Shown here piece by piece: positions 53,679 to 62,660 of a stretch of DNA of 64,000 nucleotides (positions are counted from its first letter, which is position 1; every line of letters begins with the position of its first letter). Made by a program: the position numbers and the translations under genes. The notes beneath the pieces were generated by a model. That model searched no databases and had not been told where the DNA came from. It saw only the letters and a list, made by a program, of their open reading frames with translations. This stretch comes from Clostridiales bacterium (GTDB lineage: Bacteria; Bacillota; Clostridia; Christensenellales; JAISNN01), in NCBI GenBank assembly GCA_031275485.1, contig JAISOS010000073.1, positions 1-64,000 of the forward strand, read 5' to 3'.

Positions 53679-54368
53679 ATGATATATGCGATAAGCGATT
53701 TGCATCTTTCCTCGGCTGTCAACAAGCCTATGAACATATTCGGCGGCAATTGGGAGAACTATTGGGACGACATAAAAGCCGATTGGCAAAGCAGGGTGAA
53801 GTCCGACGATTTGGTGCTGATTGCGGGCGACATTTCGTGGGCGATGCGTTTGGAGGACGCCGTACCCGATTTGAAGGACATAGCCGCGTTGAACGGAAAA
53901 AAGGTCATAATAAAGGGCAATCACGAGTACTGGTGGAATTCCTATTCCAAAGTCAAAGCCGCGTTGCCCGATAGCGTTTACGCGATTCAAAACGACGCGC
54001 TTAAACTGAACGGCGTAATTATCGCGGGTACGCGGGGCTGGTCCGTTCCGGACAGGAATTCGACAGCCGAGGACATAAAAATTTACGAGCGGGAAAAGTT
54101 GCGTTTAAAGCTGACCTTAGACTTCGCCGCGCGGCTCCGTGCGGACGGCGAGGATATATATTTTATGACGCATTACCCGCCGTTTAACGCTAACGGCGAT
54201 GACAGCGATTTTACGGAAATCATCTCGCGATATCCCGTCAAATGCGCGGTTTACGGACACCTGCACGGCAGGGACGCAAGAGCGCGTTTCGAGCTTAAGA
54301 AAAACGGAATAACGTACTACCTTACATCCTGCGACTTAGTCGGCAATAAGCTGATTGAGCTTTTTTGA
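53679..54368 (+). CDS. calcineurin-like metallophosphoesterase
   Basis: MIYAISDLHLS, IAGDISWAM, IKGNHEYWW, MTHYPPF, YGHLHG. Confidence 0.93.
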   Translation: MIYAISDLHLSSAVNKPMNIFGGNWENYWDDIKADWQSRVKSDDLVLIAGDISWAMRLEDAVPDLKDIAALNGKKVIIKGNHEYWWNSYSKVKAALPDSVYAIQNDALKLNGVIIAGTRGWSVPDRNSTAEDIKIYEREKLRLKLTLDFAARLRADGEDIYFMTHYPPFNANGDDSDFTEIISRYPVKCAVYGHLHGRDARARFELKKNGITYYLTSCDLVGNKLIELF

Positions 54369-54399
54369 AAGTTTATTAAGTTTTTTTGGGAAATGGGTG

Positions 54400-54438
54400 T
54401 GCGGAGGAACCTTTTGCGAACAAAAGATCCCCCCCGTA
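54400..54438 (+). repeat. Family A palindrome copy before bioB
   Basis: TGCGGAGGAACCTTTTGCGAACAAAAGATCCCCCCCGTAAA. Confidence 0.75.
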
Positions 54439-54473
54439 AAGGTCTTATCATTAGCAAAAAAGGAGAAATTTTT

Positions 54474-55436
54474 ATGAATACGGTCGCGCTTGCGAAAAGA
54501 GTTACCGAGGGATACGAGATTGATAAAGACGAGGCGGAGGCGTTAATCGACGTCGATTTGGACGAGCTGGCGGCTTGCGCGGACGGAATCAGGCGTAAAT
54601 TTTGCGGTAACGCGTTCGATATATGCTCTATAATAAACGGCAAAAGCGGCGGGTGCACGGAAAATTGCAAGTTTTGCGCTCAGTCCAAGCAACACGATAC
54701 GGGCTGTCAAACCCACGCGCTGATAGAGGCGGATACGGTAGTCGCCCGCGCCGTCGATAATTACGAAAAGGGCGTAAAACGCTTTTCGATCGTTACGGCG
54801 GGCAGGACGCTTACGGACGGCGAGGTGACGGGCGTGTGCGCGAGCTACGAAGCCGTGGGGCGGGCTTGCGGCGTTTTTAAATGCGCGTCGCACGGGCTTT
54901 TACGCTATGAGCAGTTCGTAAAATTGCTGGCGGCGGGCGTAAAGCGCTATCATTGCAACCTTGAAACCTCGCGGAATTTTTTTTCGAAAATTTGCTCTAC
55001 GCACACTTACGACGACAAAATCACGGCGATAAATACCGCTAAAAAAGCGGGACTGGAGGTGTGTAGCGGCGGGATTATTGGATTAGGCGAGAGCTTCGGG
55101 GACAGAATAGATATGGCGTTCGAATTGCGCGGTTTGGACATAAAATCCGTGCCTATGAACGTTCTCAATCCCGTCAAGGGTACGCCTTTTGAAAATCTTC
55201 CGGTTTTGAGCTATGACGAGGTTATAAGAACGGTAGCCGTTTACCGTTTTATTCTGCCCGACGCCGCGCTCCGAATGGCGGGCGGGCGCGGTTTGTTCCG
55301 CGACAAGGGCGAAAGGGCGTTCAAGTCGGGCGCGAACGCCGCCGCGACGGGCGATATGCTGACTACGGGCGGCATAAGTATCGCCGCCGATACGGCGCTT
55401 GTGAGGAGCTTGGGCTACGAGGTGAAATTGTTATGA
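54474..55436 (+). CDS. bioB: biotin synthase
   Basis: Radical-SAM CTENCKFCAQS, YHCNLETSRNFF, GGIIGLGES, NVLNPVKGTPFE; start at 54474 after AAAGGAG. Confidence 0.95.
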   Translation: MNTVALAKRVTEGYEIDKDEAEALIDVDLDELAACADGIRRKFCGNAFDICSIINGKSGGCTENCKFCAQSKQHDTGCQTHALIEADTVVARAVDNYEKGVKRFSIVTAGRTLTDGEVTGVCASYEAVGRACGVFKCASHGLLRYEQFVKLLAAGVKRYHCNLETSRNFFSKICSTHTYDDKITAINTAKKAGLEVCSGGIIGLGESFGDRIDMAFELRGLDIKSVPMNVLNPVKGTPFENLPVLSYDEVIRTVAVYRFILPDAALRMAGGRGLFRDKGERAFKSGANAAATGDMLTTGGISIAADTALVRSLGYEVKLL

Positions 55437-55706
55437 AAAAGCGCCCCGCGTCCGCTCCTGAACGCCGCAATTTCATCATTCCGCGATGCGGCGTAGCGGC
55501 TTAGCGGAATTTTTACTACGGCGCGTTCACTCAAACGTAAGTAAACGGAAGGATTTTAGGCGGTTTTCGTTCTTTTCAAAGCGTTTAACGGCGGTGCGCG
55601 GGAAAACAACAATGCCGAAAGAGGTAAGTAAACGCAAGAAACGCGCCGTTTGCGCTTTATTTGAACACATCACAAAACATAAGGGGATTTAAGGGAGGGA
55701 TAAAAG

Positions 55707-56266
55707 TTATACGACTAAATTCGCCCCCGCCGTTATAAGTTCGGAAAACAGCCGTTTTTTTGAGCATGCGGACTCTGTACGCGTTCTCGCCATAATAACC
55801 GTATCTTTAACGTCGAACTCCAAAAGCCGGAACATTTGCCTCGCATAATCGAAATATACTTTAAACTTGTCCGCGTCCGGATTGCCTTGCGTAAACACAA
55901 TCGCAAGTTTTCTGTTCGCGTTGTCCTCTTTAAAACGCGGCGAAAATCTCGGCGTAATTTGGGCGAATAATCTATCGGTGAATATTTTTGCCTGCGCGCT
56001 CATTTGTCCCATATAAACGGGGGTGTCCAGCACGAGTCCGTCGGCTTCTTTCAACGCGGCGTATAGCTTTTGCATATCGTCTCCAGACCGCACTCGTCGC
56101 TTTTTACGTAGCATAGACAGCTGCGGCAGGGATTTATATTGAGTTCGTCGGCGTTCCACATCTCGACGCTTGCGCCCTGTTCTTTCGCGCCGTCGAGTAT
56201 TTTGGCGACGGTCTACGCCGTGTTTCCGTTCTTATGCGGACTCGCGTTATAACCTATGATTTTCAT
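55707..56266 (-). pseudogene. flavodoxin / NADPH-dependent FMN reductase family protein, disrupted
   Basis: Minus-strand reading from ATG 56266: MKIIGYNASPHKNGNTA*TVAKILDGAKEQGASVEMWNADELNINPCRSCLCYVKSDECGL, then a frame change into ...GDDMQKLYAALKEADGLVLDTPVYMGQMSAQAKIFTDR. Confidence 0.8.
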
Positions 56267-56518
56267 ACAAAGCGTCTCCAGATCGGTTTATTTATTTATT
56301 TATATTGAAAGGCATTGGACTTCTTGCGAAACTGAGTCGGTCGAGTATCCTTTACCGCTTTCGGTGCGCCGCCGCGTTGTTTTTTCTAACATACCGCGAG
56401 AGCATGCGCAGTCAAAAACAACGCGGTTTCGCGCCGAAAACCGCTTAAAAACTATTCTCCGTCAATTCTCGAAAAAAATCCGTTAAAAAATCCCGTAAGA
56501 TTTAAAAATTTAAGCGTC

Positions 56519-58585
56519 TTATAATTTCATCACAACCTCGAACGCGCTCCTTGTCGCGTCGGCTATGCGTCCCGATTTCAGAGCGTCGCCGATTACAAAC
56601 ACATTCGCGCGTTTATTTTTTAATTCATTGTATAGAGCGTTTTCGGGGCGTACGCCCATTGCGAGTACCGTCGCATCCGCCGCTATTTTCGTTTGTACGC
56701 CCGTCTTTGTGTGTTCGGCGATTACGCCGCCGTCCTCGATTTTTACGAGTCTTAGCGAGGTCAGAATTTCCGCGCCAAGCTCTTTCAATTTCGGCAGTAT
56801 GTCGTCCGGGTGCTGCATCCACATTCCCGGCGCGGGTCTGTCCGCCATTTCTATCACGGTAACGCGGTTTTTTTGCGCCAAAATCAGCGCGGCGTCAAGT
56901 CCCGTCATGCCCGATCCGACGACGGCGATCCTTTGATTTTCGGGCGCGAACCTTCCGTCGAAAACCGCCGGAGAAGGGTATACGAAAGGCGAGTCTATAC
57001 CGTCGATATTTTTCGGAATCAAGGGCGTGCCGCCGGTAGCGACTATGACCGCGTAAGGGGCGAGGTGCTCGGTAATTTCTGCGGTTGCGGCAGTTCCGTA
57101 AAGGATTTTCGCGCCGTTCAGTTTCGCGGCGTACTCCAAGTCTTCGACGCACATGCCTATGCGTTCTTTACTCATTTGGTTCGCGGCGAGCGCGACCTGT
57201 CCGCCCGGCTTGTCCGCCTTTTCGTATACCGTAACCTCGAAGCCGCGTAAGGAAAGCAACTCCGCCGCCGTCAGCCCGGCGACGCCCGCGCCGGCTATGA
57301 CGACGCGTCTGCCTCCGCCGTCCTTTTTCAGACTCAAATTTTCCCGACCCAAAAGCGGATTGACGGAGCATTCGCCGTGTCCGCCAAAAAAGGCGTTGCG
57401 TTGCATGCTTTCGAAACAATAAAGGCAACATATGCATCTTTTGATTTCCTTTTCGTGTCCCGAATATGCCTTAGCGGCGAAACGCGGGTCGGCTATATGC
57501 GGGCGGCCAAGTGCGGCGAAGTCCGAAACGCCCGTAGACAGCTGGCGTTCGGCGTCGTCGGGCGAGCGAAGCAGATTGACGGCGATGACGGGGATATTTA
57601 CGGCGGCTTTTACCGCCTTTATCATATCCGTACGCCAGCCGGTCACGAACGACGGCGGCTCAAGCCAATAATTGAACGCATCGTAAGACGCGCAGCTCAC
57701 GTCGAGCGCGTCCGCTCCGAGTTTTTCAATATATTCCGCCGTTTTTACGCCGTCCGCAAGCCCGTACCCTATGTCGGGGCGTCCGATTTTTCCGTACATC
57801 TCGTCGACCGACAAACGGACTACGATAGGAAAGTCCGGACATTTTTCTTTTATGCCGCCTATTATTTCGGCAAGGAAGCGCATACGGTTCTCGAAGCTGC
57901 CGCCGTATTCGTCGGTTCGGCGGTTGGTATACGGGCTTATAAATTGCTGAATCAGATAGCCGTGGGCGGCATGCAAATACACGCCGTCGCAGCCCGCGTC
58001 CCTGACGCGCGCCGCGCCTTCTATAAAGTCGGTCGCGAGTCTTTTTATTTCGCCGTATCTCAGCGCGCGGACTCTGCCGCCCGAAAAATAGCTTGGTTCA
58101 ACCTTTGACGGGCAGACCGAAGCCGGCACGATATTTTTATCCAAAAGGAATTTTCCCGCCGTCGGCGCAAGCTTAAAAAACAGTCTGCCGAAAGCGGGCG
58201 TGAGCTTGTTCATAACGCGGCAAAGCGGAACGGTTCCGATCATAAGACCTATATTCTGTCGACCCGGATGATGAAGCTGTATAAAAAGTTTAGCGCCGTG
58301 CGCGTGTATCCTTTCGGCGAACGCGGCGAGAGGCGCGGTGTTAGCGTCGCGGCTCACGCCGAGCTGATTAAAAGCCGCCGCGCCAGTAACGTCGTTTACG
58401 CGCGTTATTTCGGTCACGATAAGACCCGTGCCGCCTTTCGCCCGCTCCTCGTAGTAGGCGGTCATTTCCGGCGTAGGAGAGCCGTCGAGGCCGCCGAAAC
58501 CCATCATCATAGGAGGCATAACCAAACGGTTTTTTATCTCGCAGTTTCCGATTGCGAGCGGAGAAAAAAGCGTTTTAAATCGCAT
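56519..58585 (-). CDS. NADH:flavin oxidoreductase / Old Yellow Enzyme family (2,4-dienoyl-CoA reductase-like, two-domain)
   Basis: N-terminal OYE TIM barrel (HAAHGYLIQQFISPYTNRRTDEYGGSFENRMRF), Fe-S cysteines CICCLYCFESM, C-terminal FAD domain VVIAGAGVAGLTAAE. Confidence 0.93.
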   Translation of the reverse strand: MRFKTLFSPLAIGNCEIKNRLVMPPMMMGFGGLDGSPTPEMTAYYEERAKGGTGLIVTEITRVNDVTGAAAFNQLGVSRDANTAPLAAFAERIHAHGAKLFIQLHHPGRQNIGLMIGTVPLCRVMNKLTPAFGRLFFKLAPTAGKFLLDKNIVPASVCPSKVEPSYFSGGRVRALRYGEIKRLATDFIEGAARVRDAGCDGVYLHAAHGYLIQQFISPYTNRRTDEYGGSFENRMRFLAEIIGGIKEKCPDFPIVVRLSVDEMYGKIGRPDIGYGLADGVKTAEYIEKLGADALDVSCASYDAFNYWLEPPSFVTGWRTDMIKAVKAAVNIPVIAVNLLRSPDDAERQLSTGVSDFAALGRPHIADPRFAAKAYSGHEKEIKRCICCLYCFESMQRNAFFGGHGECSVNPLLGRENLSLKKDGGGRRVVIAGAGVAGLTAAELLSLRGFEVTVYEKADKPGGQVALAANQMSKERIGMCVEDLEYAAKLNGAKILYGTAATAEITEHLAPYAVIVATGGTPLIPKNIDGIDSPFVYPSPAVFDGRFAPENQRIAVVGSGMTGLDAALILAQKNRVTVIEMADRPAPGMWMQHPDDILPKLKELGAEILTSLRLVKIEDGGVIAEHTKTGVQTKIAADATVLAMGVRPENALYNELKNKRANVFVIGDALKSGRIADATRSAFEVVMKL

Positions 58586-58980
58586 AAAAAAACCTCGTTT
58601 TTTATTTTTTTTATTTTAAAAATTACGCGGAGGAAACCTTTCGCGGACTTATCGGGCGCGGCGTCGGGGACACGCCTTTATTCGCGGGTATTTCGGCAAA
58701 AGTTCCGCCGTATTTTTAAACCGCGCCCGCGTTTTTTGTTTTTATTTACGCAGAAAAGTCCGCCGCTCTTTCGTGCCGTGCCCTATGGTTTCCCCGCGTC
58801 CCTTTTCAAAAAACCTCGGTATTTTTGTTTTAAATTATATAACAAAAAAATACCGCGTTCATTTTTTTCGCCAAGCTGTCGCCGCGAGAGCCGTCTCGCG
58901 AAGTTCGCGTTCAGCCGCTTGCATTACGCCCGAATTTTGTGTTTTTATAAAGGTTTCAGCCGAATAAAGCCCGTATTTTT

Positions 58981-59123
58981 AATCGCGTAAATTCCGCGGG
59001 AAGACGGCGTCTTTAACTGCGGTAAATTCCGTGTAAAATCACGTTTTTAAACCGCGTAAATTTCGTGTAAATTACGTATAAAAAACGCGTTTTAACCGCG
59101 CAAATGCCGCGCAAAATGCCGCG
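58981..59123. repeat. degenerate tandem repeat, unit about 30-45 nt
   Basis: Repeating (A)ACCGCGTAAATTCCGTGTAAAATCACGTTTTT-like units. Confidence 0.65.
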
Positions 59124-59626
59124 ATGTAGAATTGCCGTCCCGATAATTGTAACCTATAAAAACTCCGATGTCAATACAAATCGCCGCGTCCGCAAAATTT
59201 TTTTGTTACCGTATAAACAGACGCGCCGTTTTTTCCGGCGAGTCTGTTTTTTATTACGGCGTTTCGGCGGCGGGAAATTTCAAATAGCTGCGCTTATTGT
59301 TTTATATGCCCGCCGACGGTAAGACGCGCCGCGTGCGTTTCGTTGAACGGGGAGACGGGACTTAGTTTAGATTTATTTTTATTAAAACTATTCCCTCAGA
59401 CACTCGGACCGTCGGTTATATTCCGAACGAGTCGGTCTGCGGAAGCTAATTCAAAAAATGCGGTCATACTTTCTTATCGTCGGGAGGATAAAGGTTCTTT
59501 TTTTGTGCAATTTTTATTGAATAATGGCATATTATATATAGTCGTAACGAACGCGAAACGATTGCGGAGACATTACGTTTCCATGTATAATGAAATTAGT
59601 AAATTAATAAAGTTTTTAGAAAGGAA

Positions 59627-59670
59627 GACGGGAAGAAATCTTTTTTTAACAAAAAGTTTCTCACGCATAA
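59627..59670 (+). repeat. Family A palindrome copy before the hydrolase gene
   Basis: ACGGGAAGAAATCTTTTTTTAACAAAAAGTTTCTCACGCATAAA. Confidence 0.7.
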
Positions 59671-59684
59671 ATTAAACAAAAAAT

Positions 59685-60416
59685 ATGATTAATCATATAA
59701 TTAAGGGCGAAAAGGGTAACGGCGACATTATTTTTTTACACGGGTTCGGGGGGAGCGCCGTCAGCTTTTCCTATGCCGCGAGTTTTTTTTGCAAAAAATA
59801 CCGAACGACGGCGGTGGATTTTTATGGTTTCGGCGATACGCCCCCGCCGGAAAAACCTTTGACGGTGGACGACTACGCGGGGTCGGTAGAGGAGCTTATG
59901 TATTATTACGGGATGAACGGCGCGGTTCTCGTCGCGCACTCGTTCGGCGGGAGAATCGCGATCAAACTCGCCGCAGAAAATCCGAAAATCAAAAAGCTGA
60001 TACTTGCGGATAGCGCGGGAATAATTCCGAAACGGACGGCGGCGTACTATTTCAGGGTATATTTATATAAATTTCTCAAAAAATTGCGAATAAAGATCAA
60101 ACTCGGAAGCCGCGATTATAGGTCGTTATCGGGCGTTATGCAAAAGACCTTCGTGAATATCGTGAACACCGACATGACGCCGTATCTCGGCAAAATAAAG
60201 TGCCCGACTTTGATTGTTTGGGGTGAAAACGACAAGGAAACGCCTCTTTATATGGGCGAAATTATGCGCGGAAAAATCGGAAATTCAGCCCTTGTCGTCT
60301 TTAAAAACTGCGGGCATTTCGCATATTTGGAGGAGAGCTATAAGTTTTTAAAGCTCGCGGAGGAGTTTCTGGCGAAGGATGACGCGGATATGCCGTTTGG
60401 TGATCGCCGCGTTTAG
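59685..60416 (+). CDS. alpha/beta hydrolase
   Basis: FLHGFGGSAVSF, VAHSFGGRIAIKLA nucleophile elbow, VVFKNCGHFAYLE. Confidence 0.9.
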   Translation: MINHIIKGEKGNGDIIFLHGFGGSAVSFSYAASFFCKKYRTTAVDFYGFGDTPPPEKPLTVDDYAGSVEELMYYYGMNGAVLVAHSFGGRIAIKLAAENPKIKKLILADSAGIIPKRTAAYYFRVYLYKFLKKLRIKIKLGSRDYRSLSGVMQKTFVNIVNTDMTPYLGKIKCPTLIVWGENDKETPLYMGEIMRGKIGNSALVVFKNCGHFAYLEESYKFLKLAEEFLAKDDADMPFGDRRV

Positions 60417-60581
60417 CCAAAGGCTTGCGTTTTATACGTTTTAGAAGAGCCGCGAATTAAAAAACGCGCGAAAAATCGAATAAAAAATACGTAAAAAACA
60501 TATAAAAAACGTGAAAAAATACATGTAAAACATGCGAAAAACGTATAAAAAATAATATTGTATTAAAGTCTTTCGGAAAGA

Positions 60582-60621
60582 GGCGCGGGGGAAACCTTTT
60601 GTTCGCAAAAGGTTTCCCTCC
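60582..60621 (+). repeat. Family A palindrome copy before murF
   Basis: GGCGCGGGGGAAACCTTTTGTTCGCAAAAGGTTTCCCTCCTCA. Confidence 0.85.
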
Positions 60622-60704
60622 TCATGAAAAAAAGAAAAATATCCGAAAACATGAAAACGTTTTCCCCGCGCAGTTTTCTAAAAACATCTAACGGGAAGTA
60701 AAAT

Positions 60705-62570
60705 ATGTTTTTATTGCCGTTCACGGGCGCGGCGCTGATCAGCCTCGCCGCGTACGATTATCTGAATTTTTTACAGCTGAACAATTACCGCATAATTAAG
60801 AGTCTGAAAAATTTTCTAAAAAAGCGGTATGCGGAAGCCGTTTTTATGTTCCTTTTATTCGCGTCCGCGCTTTTTGTCTGTCTTTTTTTTCAAAATAATC
60901 TATATGCCGTGCTCGTATTCGCGGTATGCGCGTCCGCCGCCGTAGCGGTCATTCGGCGCGGGAACAAAAAACGTCTTGTAAACGCTAAAAATCCGCTTGT
61001 TTTCACGAAGCGTGTGAAACGGCAGTATATTTTTATAACCGCGTTTAATCTTGTAATTTTTTCGGCGGCGTATATGCTTTTCGATATAAGAACATATCTC
61101 TTTTTCGCGTATGCCGCCGCCGCACTTTATGCCGTCGATTTATCCGTATCCGTCGCAATTATAAACGCGTTTGAAAAAATGAATAATAAACGTCTCGCCG
61201 CCGCGGCGGCGAAAAAATTGGCGTCGTATAAAACCCTGGTGAAAATAGGCGTGACCGGCAGCTACGGAAAGACCTCCGTTAAAAACATTTTGTACGCTAT
61301 GCTTAAAAGGAAGTACGCGGTCGCGGCAACGGAAAAAAGCTATAATACGCCTATGGGAATAGCTAAATCTATCGGGAATATCGACGAAAACACTCAAATT
61401 TTCATCGCCGAAATGGGCGCGAGAAAAAAAGGCGAAATAAAGGAGCTTTGCGACATTGTAAAGCCCGATTGCGGCGTTATTACGGGCGTCGCCGAGCAGC
61501 ATTTGGAAACCTTTAAAAGCCTTGAAAATATAATCGCGGCGAAATCGGAGCTGTTTTTCGCGATAAGCGGGAGAGAGGACGGTTTTTGTGTTTTTAATTA
61601 CGACGACAAAAATATAAGGAGAATGAAAATCGCGCGCGCCCGAAACGCCGTAATTGCGGGGACGCGAATCGCGGACGGTCTTGTCGCGGCGGACGGTATT
61701 CCCGAACGGTCGGGAGGCGCAAAAACACGCGATAATTCGGACTGCGGCAATTCGCGCGAAGACGGCGAAACAAATAAAGAGCGAAAAGTGGCAATACGGC
61801 TCGCAAATTGTTATGCGCGCGGCGTGTCCGCGAACGAAAACGGCGTTGCGTTCGAGCTGATTTTTGTTTGTAAAAACGCGGGATGCGGGCAAGCCGTCGA
61901 AAGTGGGGAAGCATTCTCAAAATATATACGCGCCGCCGGAAACGGAAAAAATCCGAAATTCAAAGACGCGAAAGACGGGCGTACCGCCGCAAGCGCGGAA
62001 ATTTCATCGGAATTTAAAGGTACGGAAGACCGGCGCGCCGCCGAGAGCGTGGCAATATCCTCTAAACTGATAGGCGAGGCAAACGCGACGAATATAGCCG
62101 TCGCCGCCGCCGCCGCGTATTGTCTGGGCGTGTCCGCCGAGGATATAAAAATAGCCGCAGAGGAATTGGAACCCGTGCCGCACAGAATGCAGGTCATAAA
62201 AAGCGGCGGATTGACCGTGATAGACGACGCTTATAACAGCAATCCCATAGGCGCGGCGGCGGCTTTGGAAACTCTCGCCTCGTTTAAGGGACGCAAAATC
62301 GCGGTCGCGTGCGGTTTTGCCGAGCAGGGTAAAAATACCGCCGCGGCGAACGCCGGACTCGGACGGCAAATAGCGGCGGCTGCGGACGTCGCGGCGCTTG
62401 TGGGCGCGGGCGCGAAGCATATTTTAAAGGGATTGAAGGAAAGCGGTTTTCCCGAAGAAAACATATTTTTATATCCGTCTCTGAACGAGGCGAAAAAAGA
62501 CTTTTCGCGGATATTCGAGGACGGCGACGTGATTTTATTCGAGAACGATATGCCCGACAATTTGGAATAA
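60705..62570 (+). CDS. murF: UDP-N-acetylmuramoyl-tripeptide--D-alanyl-D-alanine ligase with N-terminal TM region and internal insertion
   Basis: GVTGSYGKTSVKNILYAML, EMGARKKGEIKELCDIVKPDCGVITGVAEQHLETF, ANATNIAVAAAAAYCLG, DDAYNSNPIGAAAALETLASF. Confidence 0.92.
   Translation: MFLLPFTGAALISLAAYDYLNFLQLNNYRIIKSLKNFLKKRYAEAVFMFLLFASALFVCLFFQNNLYAVLVFAVCASAAVAVIRRGNKKRLVNAKNPLVFTKRVKRQYIFITAFNLVIFSAAYMLFDIRTYLFFAYAAAALYAVDLSVSVAIINAFEKMNNKRLAAAAAKKLASYKTLVKIGVTGSYGKTSVKNILYAMLKRKYAVAATEKSYNTPMGIAKSIGNIDENTQIFIAEMGARKKGEIKELCDIVKPDCGVITGVAEQHLETFKSLENIIAAKSELFFAISGREDGFCVFNYDDKNIRRMKIARARNAVIAGTRIADGLVAADGIPERSGGAKTRDNSDCGNSREDGETNKERKVAIRLANCYARGVSANENGVAFELIFVCKNAGCGQAVESGEAFSKYIRAAGNGKNPKFKDAKDGRTAASAEISSEFKGTEDRRAAESVAISSKLIGEANATNIAVAAAAAYCLGVSAEDIKIAAEELEPVPHRMQVIKSGGLTVIDDAYNSNPIGAAAALETLASFKGRKIAVACGFAEQGKNTAAANAGLGRQIAAAADVAALVGAGAKHILKGLKESGFPEENIFLYPSLNEAKKDFSRIFEDGDVILFENDMPDNLE
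61959..62066 (+). repeat. 54-nt in-frame tandem repeat within murF
   Basis: FKDAKDGRTAASAEISSE / FKGTEDRRAAESVAISSK. Confidence 0.8.
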
Positions 62571-62660
62571 CGCCGTTTGTTAAAACATAAAATTATGCGG
62601 GTATATTCTGAAACACGGGCGGGTATATTCCGAAATATAATAAAACGCTGGGAGAAATGT

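Noticed and set aside
54393-54473. N-terminal extension of bioB (MGVRRNLLRTKDPPRKGLIISKKGEIF)
   Set aside because: Derived from translating a Family A palindrome and the SD; ATG at 54474 follows AAAGGAG
55486-55692. 68-aa ORF after bioB
   Set aside because: No SD or homology signal; lies in repeat-like intergenic sequence
58981-59123. Possible CRISPR-like array
   Set aside because: Units are contiguous and divergent with no unique spacers, and no cas genes are in the window
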